A stretch of DNA of 43,490 nt from NCBI GenBank assembly GCA_021801825.1, contig JAJYXK010000014.1, forward strand, positions 1 through 43,490, in the 5' to 3' direction. The DNA is from a bacterium. Its GTDB lineage: Bacteria > Patescibacteriota > Minisyncoccia > UBA6257 > JAGOQP01. This document shows positions 9,001 to 17,599 of this stretch, piece by piece (position 1 is the stretch's first letter; each line of letters opens with the position of its first letter). The notes under the pieces are model-generated. The model saw nothing but the letters and a program-made list of their open reading frames with translations, was not told the origin of the DNA and did no database searches. The translations under genes and the position numbers were made by a program.

Positions 9001-9636
9001 CCGTTCACTCCGTTTTTTGCTGAGAGTATGTATCAATCTTTGCGAAAGGATTATGTGTTTGCTCAAAAAGATTCGGTGCATCTAGAATCCTATCCTATTT
9101 TTAAGAGCAAGGCTTCTGATGAGGGGATTGTGTCGGTCATGGCGTGGGCGCGTGATATTGCGAGTGAAGTTCTTGCAAAACGAGCCGAATTACAAATTAA
9201 AGTTCGTCAACCACTCGCGCAGCTCACACTTTCGGGCAAAAAGCCAAAGGGATCTTTTGTCTCAGATATTCTTGAAATTATTCGTGATGAGGTGAATGTA
9301 AAGGAGATTATTTTTTCTTCAGAGATTGCAGGTGGAGAAAAATTTGTACTTGATACTACTATTACACCAGAATTAAAAACCGAAGGGTTGTTACGGGAAC
9401 TTACTCGTGCGGTTCAAGAATTACGACAAGACGCACGTTATGTGCCCAAAGACAGTATTATCCTTGCAATCTCAAGTACTTCTGATATTGAAGCGTTAGT
9501 ACGAACCCATGAAGCATTTATTAAAAAAGAAGTAGGCGCGCGTGTTTTGACTATTGGGAAAATGGAAAAATTTGACGTAGAGATAGATACCAAGCTGGAT
9601 GGCAAGCGATTATGGATGGGAGCGAGAAAGAAATAA
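6076..9636 (+). CDS. ileS: Isoleucyl-tRNA synthetase with embedded histidine-phosphatase domain
   Basis: GPPTANGRPGIHHVLARVYKD (HIGH), KMSKSKGN; insert with FILMRHGG...SDIHRAHQTA...VVSHEDT; start placed at MLRNIKSFNLPEIEEKV. Confidence 0.95.
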   Translation: MLRNIKSFNLPEIEEKVLALWKERGIFKKSITPQKGKKSKQFNFWEGPPTANGRPGIHHVLARVYKDVFVRYKTMQGFIVPRKAGWDTHGLPVELQVEKQLELSSKKDIEAYGISAFNQKCKESAGVYTSEFEKLTERIGFWLDMENPYVTYHNDYIESLWWIIQQIYRKGLLYEGHKIVPWCPRCGTALSSHEIAQGYKTVKDTSVYVKFHLRPNQKFGAYATKDSAYIISWTTTPWTLPGNVALAVGKSISYDAIRVDGGSELYILASDLVRTVFKDAQIETVHKNIKGKDLVGLSYTPLFSVPVFEKSDTAYKVYDADFVTTTDGTGVVHTAVMYGEDDYELGKRIGLPQHHTVDEAGLFTRDIPELVGKFVKDEQTEIEIFKLLHARNALLKKEKYEHEYPFCWRCGTPLLYYARTSWFVEMTRLKKQLLTSNETANWIPGHIKQGRFGEWLKEVKDWNFSRERYWGTPLPVWRCTQCSHTRVIGSKEELIATQPKHDTRFILMRHGGSLHNVKRVTSGDLKKSIQYPLTKKGELEVRRTAKKLIPKKIDIIICSDIHRAHQTAQIVSDIIGAKVVVDKRLREISFGEFEGQSVDKYNALFADYESKFTKAPEGGETLFDVANRVNEFTQDALNVHKGKTVLVVSHEDTLWMLDAVLSGRSQEESIALKKNADGGFIKTAHTMSREYISFPRNEHGLGDLHRPYIDDIRIDCASCHTPMKRVKEVVDVWFDSGAMPYAQAHFPFAQTLGSADNFTKAIKKINFPADYISEAVDQTRGWFYTLLAIATVLGLPTPYKNVLCLGLIHDKNGQKMSKSKGNIVDPWMLIQKYGVDSIRWYFYTVNAPGDAKNFDEEDVGKAFRRTLMVMYNSFAFLQMYGVTKRNISQTPVATNILDRWILARLALLTREMTSVMDMYDITKATAAVELFIDDLSRWYIRRSRRRFQKPEQRKDVEVASQVLAYVLLQFSKLLAPFTPFFAESMYQSLRKDYVFAQKDSVHLESYPIFKSKASDEGIVSVMAWARDIASEVLAKRAELQIKVRQPLAQLTLSGKKPKGSFVSDILEIIRDEVNVKEIIFSSEIAGGEKFVLDTTITPELKTEGLLRELTRAVQELRQDARYVPKDSIILAISSTSDIEALVRTHEAFIKKEVGARVLTIGKMEKFDVEIDTKLDGKRLWMGARKK

Positions 9637-9670
9637 TTATTTGGGAGAAAGTTAAATTATTTTGATTTAC

Positions 9671-9712
9671 AAAAGCCAAAGTTTCTGACGATCGTCAGAA
9701 ACTTTGGCTTTT
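9671..9712. terminator. Perfect 42-bp palindrome, probable ileS terminator
   Basis: AAAAGCCAAAGTTTCTGACGA|TCGTCAGAAACTTTGGCTTTT. Confidence 0.7.
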
Positions 9713-9852
9713 AGATCTAGGTTCTGGCTGGGGGGATAGAGATTAAAAACGACTTTTATGTGTTTGGTGATATGTGTCTGTTGCATAAATTTTTATTATG
9801 CGTCATACTGTATGCACTGCTCTTGTGTTGTGAGGACATAAGAGTCTTATAA

Positions 9853-9890
9853 GAAAAAAGAGTGCACAACGCTCTTTTTTCTTTTTTATT
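9853..9890 (+). terminator. Hairpin terminator
   Basis: GAAAAAAGAG-tgcacaacg-CTCTTTTTTC followed by TTTTTT. Confidence 0.75.
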
Positions 9891-9967
9891 ATTTTTCGCG
9901 TCTCTTTTCCGGTTTTATTTTTTATTACGGTTGATTTTGCTCATTTTTGTGGTAAAATCTTTTCCAT

Positions 9968-11239
9968 ATGATGAATAAAAGAAATGCAACTTTATTGCTT
10001 GCGATTGTTGGCATTATAACGATTGTTGGTGTTTTTTTTGTATATCCCGCATCGTGGTCGCAGTCTGTTAGCTCATGGTCTCCATGGAAACTAGGATTAG
10101 ATTTGGTAGGTGGATCTCACTTAACGTATAAAATAGATACGTCTGCCATAGAAGCTTCTCAAATCTCTGATACACTCGCGGGGCTTCGCGATGTTATAGA
10201 GAAACGTGTGAATACTTTTGGTGTGAAAGAACCGCAGGTAGCTATTTCACAATCGGGGGGAGAGCAATTCTTAGTTATTGATTTAGCAGGTATATCTGAT
10301 GTGAATGAAGCAATAAAACAAATTGGGCAAACTCCGTTTTTGGATTTTCGTACCGTAGGAAACGTGAATGCTTCAGGAACTTCGGAGTGGGTACCTACTG
10401 AATTGAAGGGACAGTATGTGAAGTCAGCATCTCTCTCTTTTGGTCAGCAAACATCTCAGCCGCAAGTACAACTTCAATTTACCAGCGAGGGATCTGATAT
10501 ATTTGCGAAGTTGACCGAGCAGAACGTTGGGAAACAAATTGGAATCTTTGTTGATAACAATTTAATCAGCGCACCAGTGGTGAATGAAAAAATTCCCTCG
10601 GGAAATGCGGTAATTAATGGAAGATTTACTGTTGATGAAGCAAAGTCACTTGCTCAAAACATAAATGCGGGAGCGTTGCCAGCGCCCATTACGCTTATTA
10701 ATCAGCAAACGGTAGGAGCGAGTCTTGGAACGAATTCATTAAACGCGTCTTTGTTTGCGGGACTTATCGGAACTATCCTCGTAATGTTATTCATGGTTTT
10801 GTATTATCACTGGCGTGGACTTTTGGCTTGTATTGCTTTGATAGTCTATATTGTGCTTTCTCTTACTATATTTAAATTGTTTGTGACTATGTCTCTTGCG
10901 GGTATTGCCGGATTCTTGTTGTCTATCGGTATGGCAGTTGATGCAAACATTCTTATTTTTGAACGTACGAAGGAGGAGTTACGCAAGGGATTAGATAAGG
11001 CCGCTGCTATGCGTGAAGGATTTCGTCGCGCGTGGTCTGCTATTCGCGATTCAAATGTCAGTACTATTATAACCACCTTAATTCTTTTCAATCTAACGTC
11101 AGGATTTGTGAAGGGGCTGGCGCTTACCTTGCTCTTGGGAGTCTTGGTGAGTATGTTTACCGCCATCACGGTAACACGAGGACTTATGATTGTGTTTTCA
11201 AGAAATACGTCGGAAACGTCTAAAGTAACTAAAGTATAA
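9968..11239 (+). CDS. secD: Protein translocase subunit SecD
   Basis: GLDLVGGSHLTYKID, DFRTVG, AVDANILIFERTKEELRKG; followed by secF. Confidence 0.96.
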   Translation: MMNKRNATLLLAIVGIITIVGVFFVYPASWSQSVSSWSPWKLGLDLVGGSHLTYKIDTSAIEASQISDTLAGLRDVIEKRVNTFGVKEPQVAISQSGGEQFLVIDLAGISDVNEAIKQIGQTPFLDFRTVGNVNASGTSEWVPTELKGQYVKSASLSFGQQTSQPQVQLQFTSEGSDIFAKLTEQNVGKQIGIFVDNNLISAPVVNEKIPSGNAVINGRFTVDEAKSLAQNINAGALPAPITLINQQTVGASLGTNSLNASLFAGLIGTILVMLFMVLYYHWRGLLACIALIVYIVLSLTIFKLFVTMSLAGIAGFLLSIGMAVDANILIFERTKEELRKGLDKAAAMREGFRRAWSAIRDSNVSTIITTLILFNLTSGFVKGLALTLLLGVLVSMFTAITVTRGLMIVFSRNTSETSKVTKV

Positions 11240-11243
11240 TACT

Positions 11244-12149
11244 ATGAACATTATTCGTTATAGAGGAATCTTTTTATCAATATCTGCGGTGTTGGTGCTT
11301 GCGAGTATCGCCGCGCTTCTTATTTTTGGATTTCGTCCCGCGATTGATTTTACGGGAGGAACTTTGTGGCAAGTTCGCGTGAGTGATGCATCTCCCGTGA
11401 CCGAGCAGCGCATTAGTGAAACCCTTGCAACTACGGGGGGAGTGGAAAGTCCGGTAGTATATAAAGAACTCACCTCAGACTCATTTCTTATAAAAACGCA
11501 ACCGTTAAGTGAAATGGATCATCAGCGACTTTCGGGAGTTTTGAAAAACGCATTTTCATCTGTTGAAGAAATGCAGTTTCAATCAATTGGACCAACTATT
11601 GGAGACCAATTACGCTCTCGCGCTATCTGGGCTGGAATCTTAGTGTTGGTGGGTATCTCGTTATATATTGCATTCGCATTTCGTAAAGTTTCGTATCCTG
11701 TGTCATCGTTGAAATATGGTCTCGTAACTCTTGTTGCGCTCTTTCATGACGCGATTATTCCGATGGGGATTTTAGCGGTATTAGGAAAAACACACGGTAT
11801 AGAAATTGATACCAACTTTGTGGTTGCTATTTTGGTTATTATTGGATTTTCAGTCCACGATACTATTGTGGTGTTTGATCGTATCAGAGAAAATTTGCTT
11901 TTGCACAGAGCAGGGAAGCAATCTTTTGATGTGACAGTGAATGAAAGTATTGTGCAAACGATGGCTCGTTCCATAAATACTTCTCTTACGCTTGTTTTAA
12001 TGTTGATTGCATTGGTTATCTTTGGACCCGCGAATTTGCGCGTATTTACTGGCGTTTTACTCGTAGGAACTATCTTCGGGACCTACTCATCAATCTTTAT
12101 CGCTAGCCCCCTCTTGACTCTTTGGCATAAGTTTGATATAAAGAAATAG
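11244..12149 (+). CDS. secF: Protein translocase subunit SecF
   Basis: IDFTGGTLWQVRV, SVHDTIVVFDRIRENL; follows secD. Confidence 0.96.
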   Translation: MNIIRYRGIFLSISAVLVLASIAALLIFGFRPAIDFTGGTLWQVRVSDASPVTEQRISETLATTGGVESPVVYKELTSDSFLIKTQPLSEMDHQRLSGVLKNAFSSVEEMQFQSIGPTIGDQLRSRAIWAGILVLVGISLYIAFAFRKVSYPVSSLKYGLVTLVALFHDAIIPMGILAVLGKTHGIEIDTNFVVAILVIIGFSVHDTIVVFDRIRENLLLHRAGKQSFDVTVNESIVQTMARSINTSLTLVLMLIALVIFGPANLRVFTGVLLVGTIFGTYSSIFIASPLLTLWHKFDIKK

Positions 12150-12159
12150 TCAATAAACC

Positions 12160-12189
12160 TTGCAGAATACCCCGATAATGTGGTATACT
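12160..12189 (+). promoter_or_regulatory. Sigma70-like promoter
   Basis: TTGCAG-18-TATACT upstream of the 12238 CDS. Confidence 0.5.
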
Positions 12190-12237
12190 ATATGAAAGGG
12201 TTGGTGACCAACATAACTTTATAACAGTATTTTATTT

Positions 12238-13266
12238 ATGACACTTAAAGTTTTATTAGATACAATCGTCGCTACGCTTCCGAAGCGCCAAAAAGATATA
12301 ATCTCTCAGAGATTTGGTTTGGGGTCTAGTCAGATAAGAACCTTGGCGTATTTAGGGGAGAAGTATGGCATAACTCGTGAACGTGTTCGTCAGATTGAGG
12401 CCGCGTCACTTCGCATGCTTCTTAAGGCGGCTCAAGAACAGAAAGAGCTTCATGAAATTCTCAAAAAATCATTACAGCACATTTCCTCATTAGGTGGAGC
12501 TCGTCGCGCTGATTTTTTGGTTGATGATCTTAAATTGGTTCTAGATGATAAGACGGTAAGTGGACCATATTTAACCCTGTTATTCTCTTTGTTTAAAGAA
12601 CCTTTGTATGCGCCTGAAACTGATGAGTTGTTTGCGTTTTGGTACACCGATGCTACTACGCTCAAGGAAGTGAAATCGTTTATACAAAAAGTTGCCGCAT
12701 TTCTTAAAAATAAAAAAGAAGCCCTTATTGAGAGAAACGAATTTGATGTTTTGTTTGCACAGGTGACCAAGCAACACAATGTAAAAGAATTTATCGCTTT
12801 GAATTTCTTGTTAAATTCAAAAGAATTTAGAGTAAATCCGTATGGTAATTTTGGTTTGGCAAAGTGGCCCGAGATCACTCCGAGCACCATTCGCGATAAA
12901 GCATACTTGGTTCTCAAGAAGCGAAAAGTTCCCATGCATTTCCGTGAGATTGCTCAGGAAATTAACCGCGTGAAATTTGATACTAAAAAAGCTCATCCAC
13001 AAACTGTTCATAATGAATTAATAAAGGCGAGTGATCGTTTTGTGCTTGTGGGGCGAGGATTATATTCGTTGCGAGAATTTGGTATTGAACCTGGAAATAC
13101 CCGCGATGTCTTGCTGCGTTTATTAAAGAAGCACGGCCCTATGGAACTTACTAAGTTAGTAGAATTAGTTTCTCGCGAACGTATTTTGAAACACAACACC
13201 ATCTTTCTAAATCTTCAGAACAAAAAGTTTTTCAAAAAAACCAACGGTAATTATCACCTTGCATAA
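12238..13266 (+). CDS. Sigma-70 region 4-like HTH with C-terminal HARE-HTH-like domain
   Basis: LPKRQKDIISQRFGL...YGITRERVRQIEAASLRML; C-terminal VPMHFREIAQEIN...HNELIKASDRFVLVGRGLYSL. Confidence 0.8.
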   Translation: MTLKVLLDTIVATLPKRQKDIISQRFGLGSSQIRTLAYLGEKYGITRERVRQIEAASLRMLLKAAQEQKELHEILKKSLQHISSLGGARRADFLVDDLKLVLDDKTVSGPYLTLLFSLFKEPLYAPETDELFAFWYTDATTLKEVKSFIQKVAAFLKNKKEALIERNEFDVLFAQVTKQHNVKEFIALNFLLNSKEFRVNPYGNFGLAKWPEITPSTIRDKAYLVLKKRKVPMHFREIAQEINRVKFDTKKAHPQTVHNELIKASDRFVLVGRGLYSLREFGIEPGNTRDVLLRLLKKHGPMELTKLVELVSRERILKHNTIFLNLQNKKFFKKTNGNYHLA

Positions 13267-13271
13267 TGTTT

Positions 13272-13316
13272 CACCCCCTAGATGCGTCACGGTCTCGCAT
13301 CTAGGGGGTGTTTTTT
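13272..13316 (+). terminator. Hairpin terminator
   Basis: CACCCCCTAGATGCG-tcacggtct-CGCATCTAGGGGGTG-TTTTTT. Confidence 0.9.
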
Positions 13317-13364
13317 GTTATAAAAAATGGTGCTATACTCTTAGATATTGAGTGGTTCACTGAT

Positions 13365-14585
13365 ATGAGCGATTTTTTCATCATTGCGTTTGCAAGTTTT
13401 TATCAAACTCTTTCCACGGTTGCGTGGTTTATTGTGCCGATATTTTTTATAGCGCTTTTTTGGCGGGTGCGACTATTTTATATTCGTAACGAGTTTCTCA
13501 AAAATGTGAAATGGGAAATGCTTGAAGTCAGGTTCCCCGCTGATAATGTACGCACGCCCAAATCAATGGAGCACGTATTCACGACGTTATATGGTATTTA
13601 TTCATTTGGTATAAAATCGTTTGATAAATATTTGGATGGAAAGGTGGAGTTGTGGATTTCTTTTGAAATTGTGGGTCGTGCTGATGGCATCCACTTCTTT
13701 ATTCGACTTCCTGCGCAACGAAGAAATATGGTTGAAGCGGCGTTATATGCTCAGTACCCCGAGGCCGAAGTTATTCAAACGCACGACTATACTTCTGAAC
13801 TCCCTTCATTATTACCCAATGATGCGTATGATATATTTGGCGCAGCGTTTGAGTTGGTAAAAAAGAACCCTTATCCTATTCGCACGTATGATTTCTTTGA
13901 AGAACGAAACGACATCAAGAATGAAAAGGGGGTTGATCCGCTGTCTCCGTTGTTTGAAATTATGTCTAAGTTAAAAGGAGAAGAACAGATTTGGATTCAG
14001 CTGTTGGTGAGCCCTACCGGAAAGCCAACGGGTGTTGATATTGCGAAAGACGCGGAGAAAGAAGTAAAGGAATTACTTGAAAAGAAAGGTATAAAACCAA
14101 ACGAGGCGGGAGCACTTAATTTATCGGGAGCCACTGCTAATACGAAAGATATTATCAAGGCAATTGAAAACAAAATATCAAAACATATTTTTGAATTTAC
14201 TTTACGATTTATCTATATAGATAAAAAAGATACTTTTGATGGACAAAATTGGGGGACGGTCATGGCGGCATTCCAACAATTTAATACTCAAACCATGAAT
14301 GCGCTCAAGCCAACCGCCATGCCATTTTATGCAAGCGTGTGGGGAAAGATTTTCCCGTGGTATAAAAAATCTGTGGTTCTTTCAAAGAAACGAATGATTT
14401 ATGATTCATATATTGCTCGTTATTTTGGAATGTCTAATCGTATGGCGGAAGAAGAACTTCCTGTAGTGAATACTGAGGAATTAGCAACTCTATTTCACGC
14501 TCCGGCAAATGTAACCCGTGCGCCCCGACTGCAAAAAATTGACTCTCGCAAGGGGAGCCCTCCACCGAATCTTCCTCTTGAATAA
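13365..14585 (+). CDS. Conserved membrane-anchored protein paired with the downstream ATPase
   Basis: N-terminal TM (FIIAFASFYQTLSTVAWFIVPIFFIALFW) and large soluble part; 14 nt upstream of the ATPase gene. Confidence 0.65.
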   Translation: MSDFFIIAFASFYQTLSTVAWFIVPIFFIALFWRVRLFYIRNEFLKNVKWEMLEVRFPADNVRTPKSMEHVFTTLYGIYSFGIKSFDKYLDGKVELWISFEIVGRADGIHFFIRLPAQRRNMVEAALYAQYPEAEVIQTHDYTSELPSLLPNDAYDIFGAAFELVKKNPYPIRTYDFFEERNDIKNEKGVDPLSPLFEIMSKLKGEEQIWIQLLVSPTGKPTGVDIAKDAEKEVKELLEKKGIKPNEAGALNLSGATANTKDIIKAIENKISKHIFEFTLRFIYIDKKDTFDGQNWGTVMAAFQQFNTQTMNALKPTAMPFYASVWGKIFPWYKKSVVLSKKRMIYDSYIARYFGMSNRMAEEELPVVNTEELATLFHAPANVTRAPRLQKIDSRKGSPPPNLPLE

Positions 14586-14599
14586 TCTAAATCCATTGT

Positions 14600-16141
14600 A
14601 TGAATGATAATATTTTATATTTAGGAAAAACTAATTTTCGTAATCAAGAACGTACCTTTGGTATTAAGCTTGCGGATCGTCGCCAGCACACGTATATTAT
14701 TGGTAAGTCAGGAACGGGGAAGAGTACTCTCCTTTTGAACATGGTTATTTCCGATGTGAAAGCGGGACATGGGGTGTGCTTTGTGGATCCGCACGGAGAA
14801 ACTGCGGAAGAAATTTTACATTTTATTCCCGAAGAAAGAGTTGAGGATGTTATTTACATAAATCCAGCAGATATTAATTTCCCTATTGCGTTTAATCCAT
14901 TGGAGCGAGTTGATTTTGAGATGCGTCACTTGGTCGCGTCAGGTCTTATGTCGGTGTTTAAAAAAATATGGCCCGATGCGTGGTCTGCGCGTATGGAATA
15001 TATTTTAAACAATACATTATTGGCGTTATTAGAATATCCAGGATCTACACTCTTAGGAATTATGAAAATGTACTCTGATAAAGAGTTTCGCCGTAAGATC
15101 GTTAGTGATCTACAAGATCCGAGTGTCCGCTCGTTTTGGGTTGATGAATTTGCTAAATACACACAGAAATTAGAGACCGAAGGAGTTGCTGCAATTCAAA
15201 ATAAAATTGGGCAGTTTGTGACCAACCCATTGATTCGCAGTATTATTGGACAAGTAAAATCATCTTTTGATTTTCGTCAAGCAATGGACGAGGGAAAAAT
15301 TATTATTGTGAACCTTTCTAAGGGAAAAATTGGAGAAGATAATTCCAACCTGTTGGGGGCTATGCTCATTACTAAATTACAGTTAGCGGCGATGTCTCGG
15401 GTTGATATTCCTATGAGCGAACGCAAAGATTTCTTCTTATACGTTGATGAGTTCCAAAACTTTGCCACCGAATCTTTTGCGACTATTTTGTCTGAGGCAA
15501 GAAAATATAGACTATCTCTTATCGTTGCCCATCAATATATTGCTCAGCTGGAACAAGAGAAAAACACAAAAGTACGAGATGCTATTTTTGGTAACGTAGG
15601 AACCATGATTGTATTTCGCGTGGGAGCTGATGATGCGGAGTTTTTGGAGAAAGAATTCTTTGAAGAGTTTTTAGCAAGTGACTTTGTTAATTTGCCCAAT
15701 GCGCATATTTATGCGCGTATTATGGTTGATGGAATATCCTCCCGTCCGTTTTCTGCAAAAACACTTCCACCACCACCCTTGCCTGTGCCTTCTCTTTTTG
15801 ATACTATCCTCCAGTCATCGCGGGCGAAGTATTCTATTTCAAAAGAGAAAGTTGATGAGAAAATCCGCGCCGATTATTATGGATCTGCTGATGCAAAGGC
15901 AGATGATATGGTGGCGCGTCGTAATGAGCGATCGCTTCATGAAGTGTTAAAGAAAGAACTCCCAACTGATTCTCATAAGAAAAAGGAGCATGAACATCCG
16001 TCGCGAGAAAAAAAACCACTTGAAGAACGTCTGAATGTGGATGTATTAAAAAACCTTATTCGTAGTTCGCTTAGTAATCCTCAAGACAATCAAAATGTTT
16101 CCGAAAAGGATGCGTCTGATGGTGCTACTGAAAACGAATAG
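14600..16141 (+). CDS. HerA/VirD4-TraD-like DNA-pumping ATPase
   Basis: YIIGKSGTGKSTLLLNM (Walker A), GVCFVDPHGETAEEIL, DFFLYVDEFQNFATESF (Walker B). Confidence 0.85.
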   Translation: MNDNILYLGKTNFRNQERTFGIKLADRRQHTYIIGKSGTGKSTLLLNMVISDVKAGHGVCFVDPHGETAEEILHFIPEERVEDVIYINPADINFPIAFNPLERVDFEMRHLVASGLMSVFKKIWPDAWSARMEYILNNTLLALLEYPGSTLLGIMKMYSDKEFRRKIVSDLQDPSVRSFWVDEFAKYTQKLETEGVAAIQNKIGQFVTNPLIRSIIGQVKSSFDFRQAMDEGKIIIVNLSKGKIGEDNSNLLGAMLITKLQLAAMSRVDIPMSERKDFFLYVDEFQNFATESFATILSEARKYRLSLIVAHQYIAQLEQEKNTKVRDAIFGNVGTMIVFRVGADDAEFLEKEFFEEFLASDFVNLPNAHIYARIMVDGISSRPFSAKTLPPPPLPVPSLFDTILQSSRAKYSISKEKVDEKIRADYYGSADAKADDMVARRNERSLHEVLKKELPTDSHKKKEHEHPSREKKPLEERLNVDVLKNLIRSSLSNPQDNQNVSEKDASDGATENE

Positions 16142-16179
16142 AAATTTAATCAAAATTAGTAATTATAAATTTTATAGAT

Positions 16180-16746
16180 ATGCTTGCATATAATGAAGTG
16201 AGAAAGGGACATGTTATTGTCTATGAAGGATCCGCATATGAAATTTTGTCGGCTGATTTTTTGCGTATGCAACAACGCAAGCCGGTTATGAAAGTAAAGA
16301 TGCGTGAATTGGCGAGTGGAAAAGTGAAAGAAACTTCGTTTCAATCTAGTGATGAGTTTGAGGAGGCGGAGCTAGATCGCATGCCCTCAGTATTTTTATA
16401 TAAAGGGAAGGGAGAGTTTTGGTTTTGTGAAAAAGGGAATCCAAAAAATAGGTTTATGCTACCCGAAGTAGATCTTGGAATTTCTGCTCAATTTCTTAAA
16501 CCAAACAGTGAAGTTACTACTGTTAAGTTTGGTGATAAAATTATTACCGTGCAGCTTCCTATTAAGATGGAATTTTTAGTAACCGAAGCGCCGCCCGCAA
16601 TCAAAGGAAACACTGCGCAAGGAGGAAATAAACAGGTAACTTTGGAAACAGGAGCGACTGTAAGCACTCCCATGTTTGTGAATGAAGGGGATATGATTCG
16701 TGTGAATACCGAAACAGGAGAGTATGTGGAACGGGTGCAGAAATAG
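16180..16746 (+). CDS. efp: Elongation factor P
   Basis: MLAYNEVRKGHVIVYEGSAYEILSADFLRMQQRKPVMKVKMRELASGKV...; C-terminal MIRVNTETGEYVERVQK. Confidence 0.93.
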   Translation: MLAYNEVRKGHVIVYEGSAYEILSADFLRMQQRKPVMKVKMRELASGKVKETSFQSSDEFEEAELDRMPSVFLYKGKGEFWFCEKGNPKNRFMLPEVDLGISAQFLKPNSEVTTVKFGDKIITVQLPIKMEFLVTEAPPAIKGNTAQGGNKQVTLETGATVSTPMFVNEGDMIRVNTETGEYVERVQK

Positions 16747-16815
16747 CAATTAGCTCGCCTCGCTGAAGCTATGGCGAAGCGGGTGGTTAGAGGGTGTATT
16801 TAGAGAAGAGTTTTA

Positions 16816-16843
16816 AAAACAACCCACAGGGGCTGTTTTTGTA
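16816..16843 (+). terminator. Hairpin terminator
   Basis: AAAAACAacccacagggGCTGTTTTTGT. Confidence 0.6.
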
Positions 16844-16845
16844 TA

Positions 16846-16875
16846 TTGACTTTATTATATCTTGTGTGTTATAAT
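16846..16875 (+). promoter_or_regulatory. Sigma70-like promoter
   Basis: TTGACT-18-TATAAT upstream of the 16998 CDS. Confidence 0.65.
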
Positions 16876-16997
16876 ATATCCAGCAAACTACAAGTAAATA
16901 CTTGAGAATGCAGTGGTTTTTGAGCAAACGTTCAAACACACCGTATTGGTGGCCACAACTCCATGCCTATGAAATGGCTGAAAAAAAGGAGAAAAAA

Positions 16998-17522
16998 ATG
17001 GAAACCTCAGAAAAGATTTTGAAATTAAAAGATTTATTACTGAACTGTTTTGCTAACCCGCATCTTTCTAATGATTTGTCTTCCGGTGTTAAGCGGGTGA
17101 TGGATAATTTCTACAATACAGCGAGTGAAGCAAAATATGACTTCGAAAAATATTGTGATCTACAGTATATTGTTGATTATACGCTTCAATTAATAGCGAG
17201 AGCTCTTCATGGATCTTTTGATGAACAGAAAAGATCTAAGGAATTTCTCTCTACCGCTCTTGGGACAAAAGCGTGTTATGGCGGGATGACCAGAGAATCG
17301 CTTGTCACCGAGGTAGTAAAGAAAAATAACGTTTCTGCAAAAATTGAAACTCTAAAGAGTTTGTTTAATGAGTTGCTTTCTGCTGCCAAGGACCTTGGAC
17401 TTCAGGTTTTTGACGAGGAAGAATTCAGATACAGCTGGTACTACTCTCTTCATATTTCAAAGATTGAGATATACAGGTATTTTCAAAGAGAGGGGGTCCC
17501 AGAGGCTTTCTTAAAATCATAA
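16998..17522 (+). CDS. Hypothetical protein
   Basis: ATG with AAAGGAGAAAAAA upstream; METSEKILKLKDLLLNCFANPHLS... Confidence 0.7.
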   Translation: METSEKILKLKDLLLNCFANPHLSNDLSSGVKRVMDNFYNTASEAKYDFEKYCDLQYIVDYTLQLIARALHGSFDEQKRSKEFLSTALGTKACYGGMTRESLVTEVVKKNNVSAKIETLKSLFNELLSAAKDLGLQVFDEEEFRYSWYYSLHISKIEIYRYFQREGVPEAFLKS

Positions 17523-17544
17523 ATTGTCCTTTTTATTGTTTATG

Positions 17545-17573
17545 AAGTCGCCCCGTTGGGGCGACTTTTTTTA
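17545..17573 (+). terminator. Hairpin terminator
   Basis: AAGTCGCCCC-gtt-GGGGCGACTT-TTTTT. Confidence 0.9.
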
Positions 17574-17599
17574 TATAATAAATTTGCTATAGTGCCACT

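Noticed and set aside
12450-12935. 161-aa minus ORF and smaller antisense ORFs over the sigma4/HARE gene
   Set aside because: Shadow ORFs of a well-supported plus-strand gene.
13365-16141. Complete conjugative type IV secretion locus
   Set aside because: Only an ATPase and one membrane protein are present; no relaxase or other T4SS components are visible in the window.
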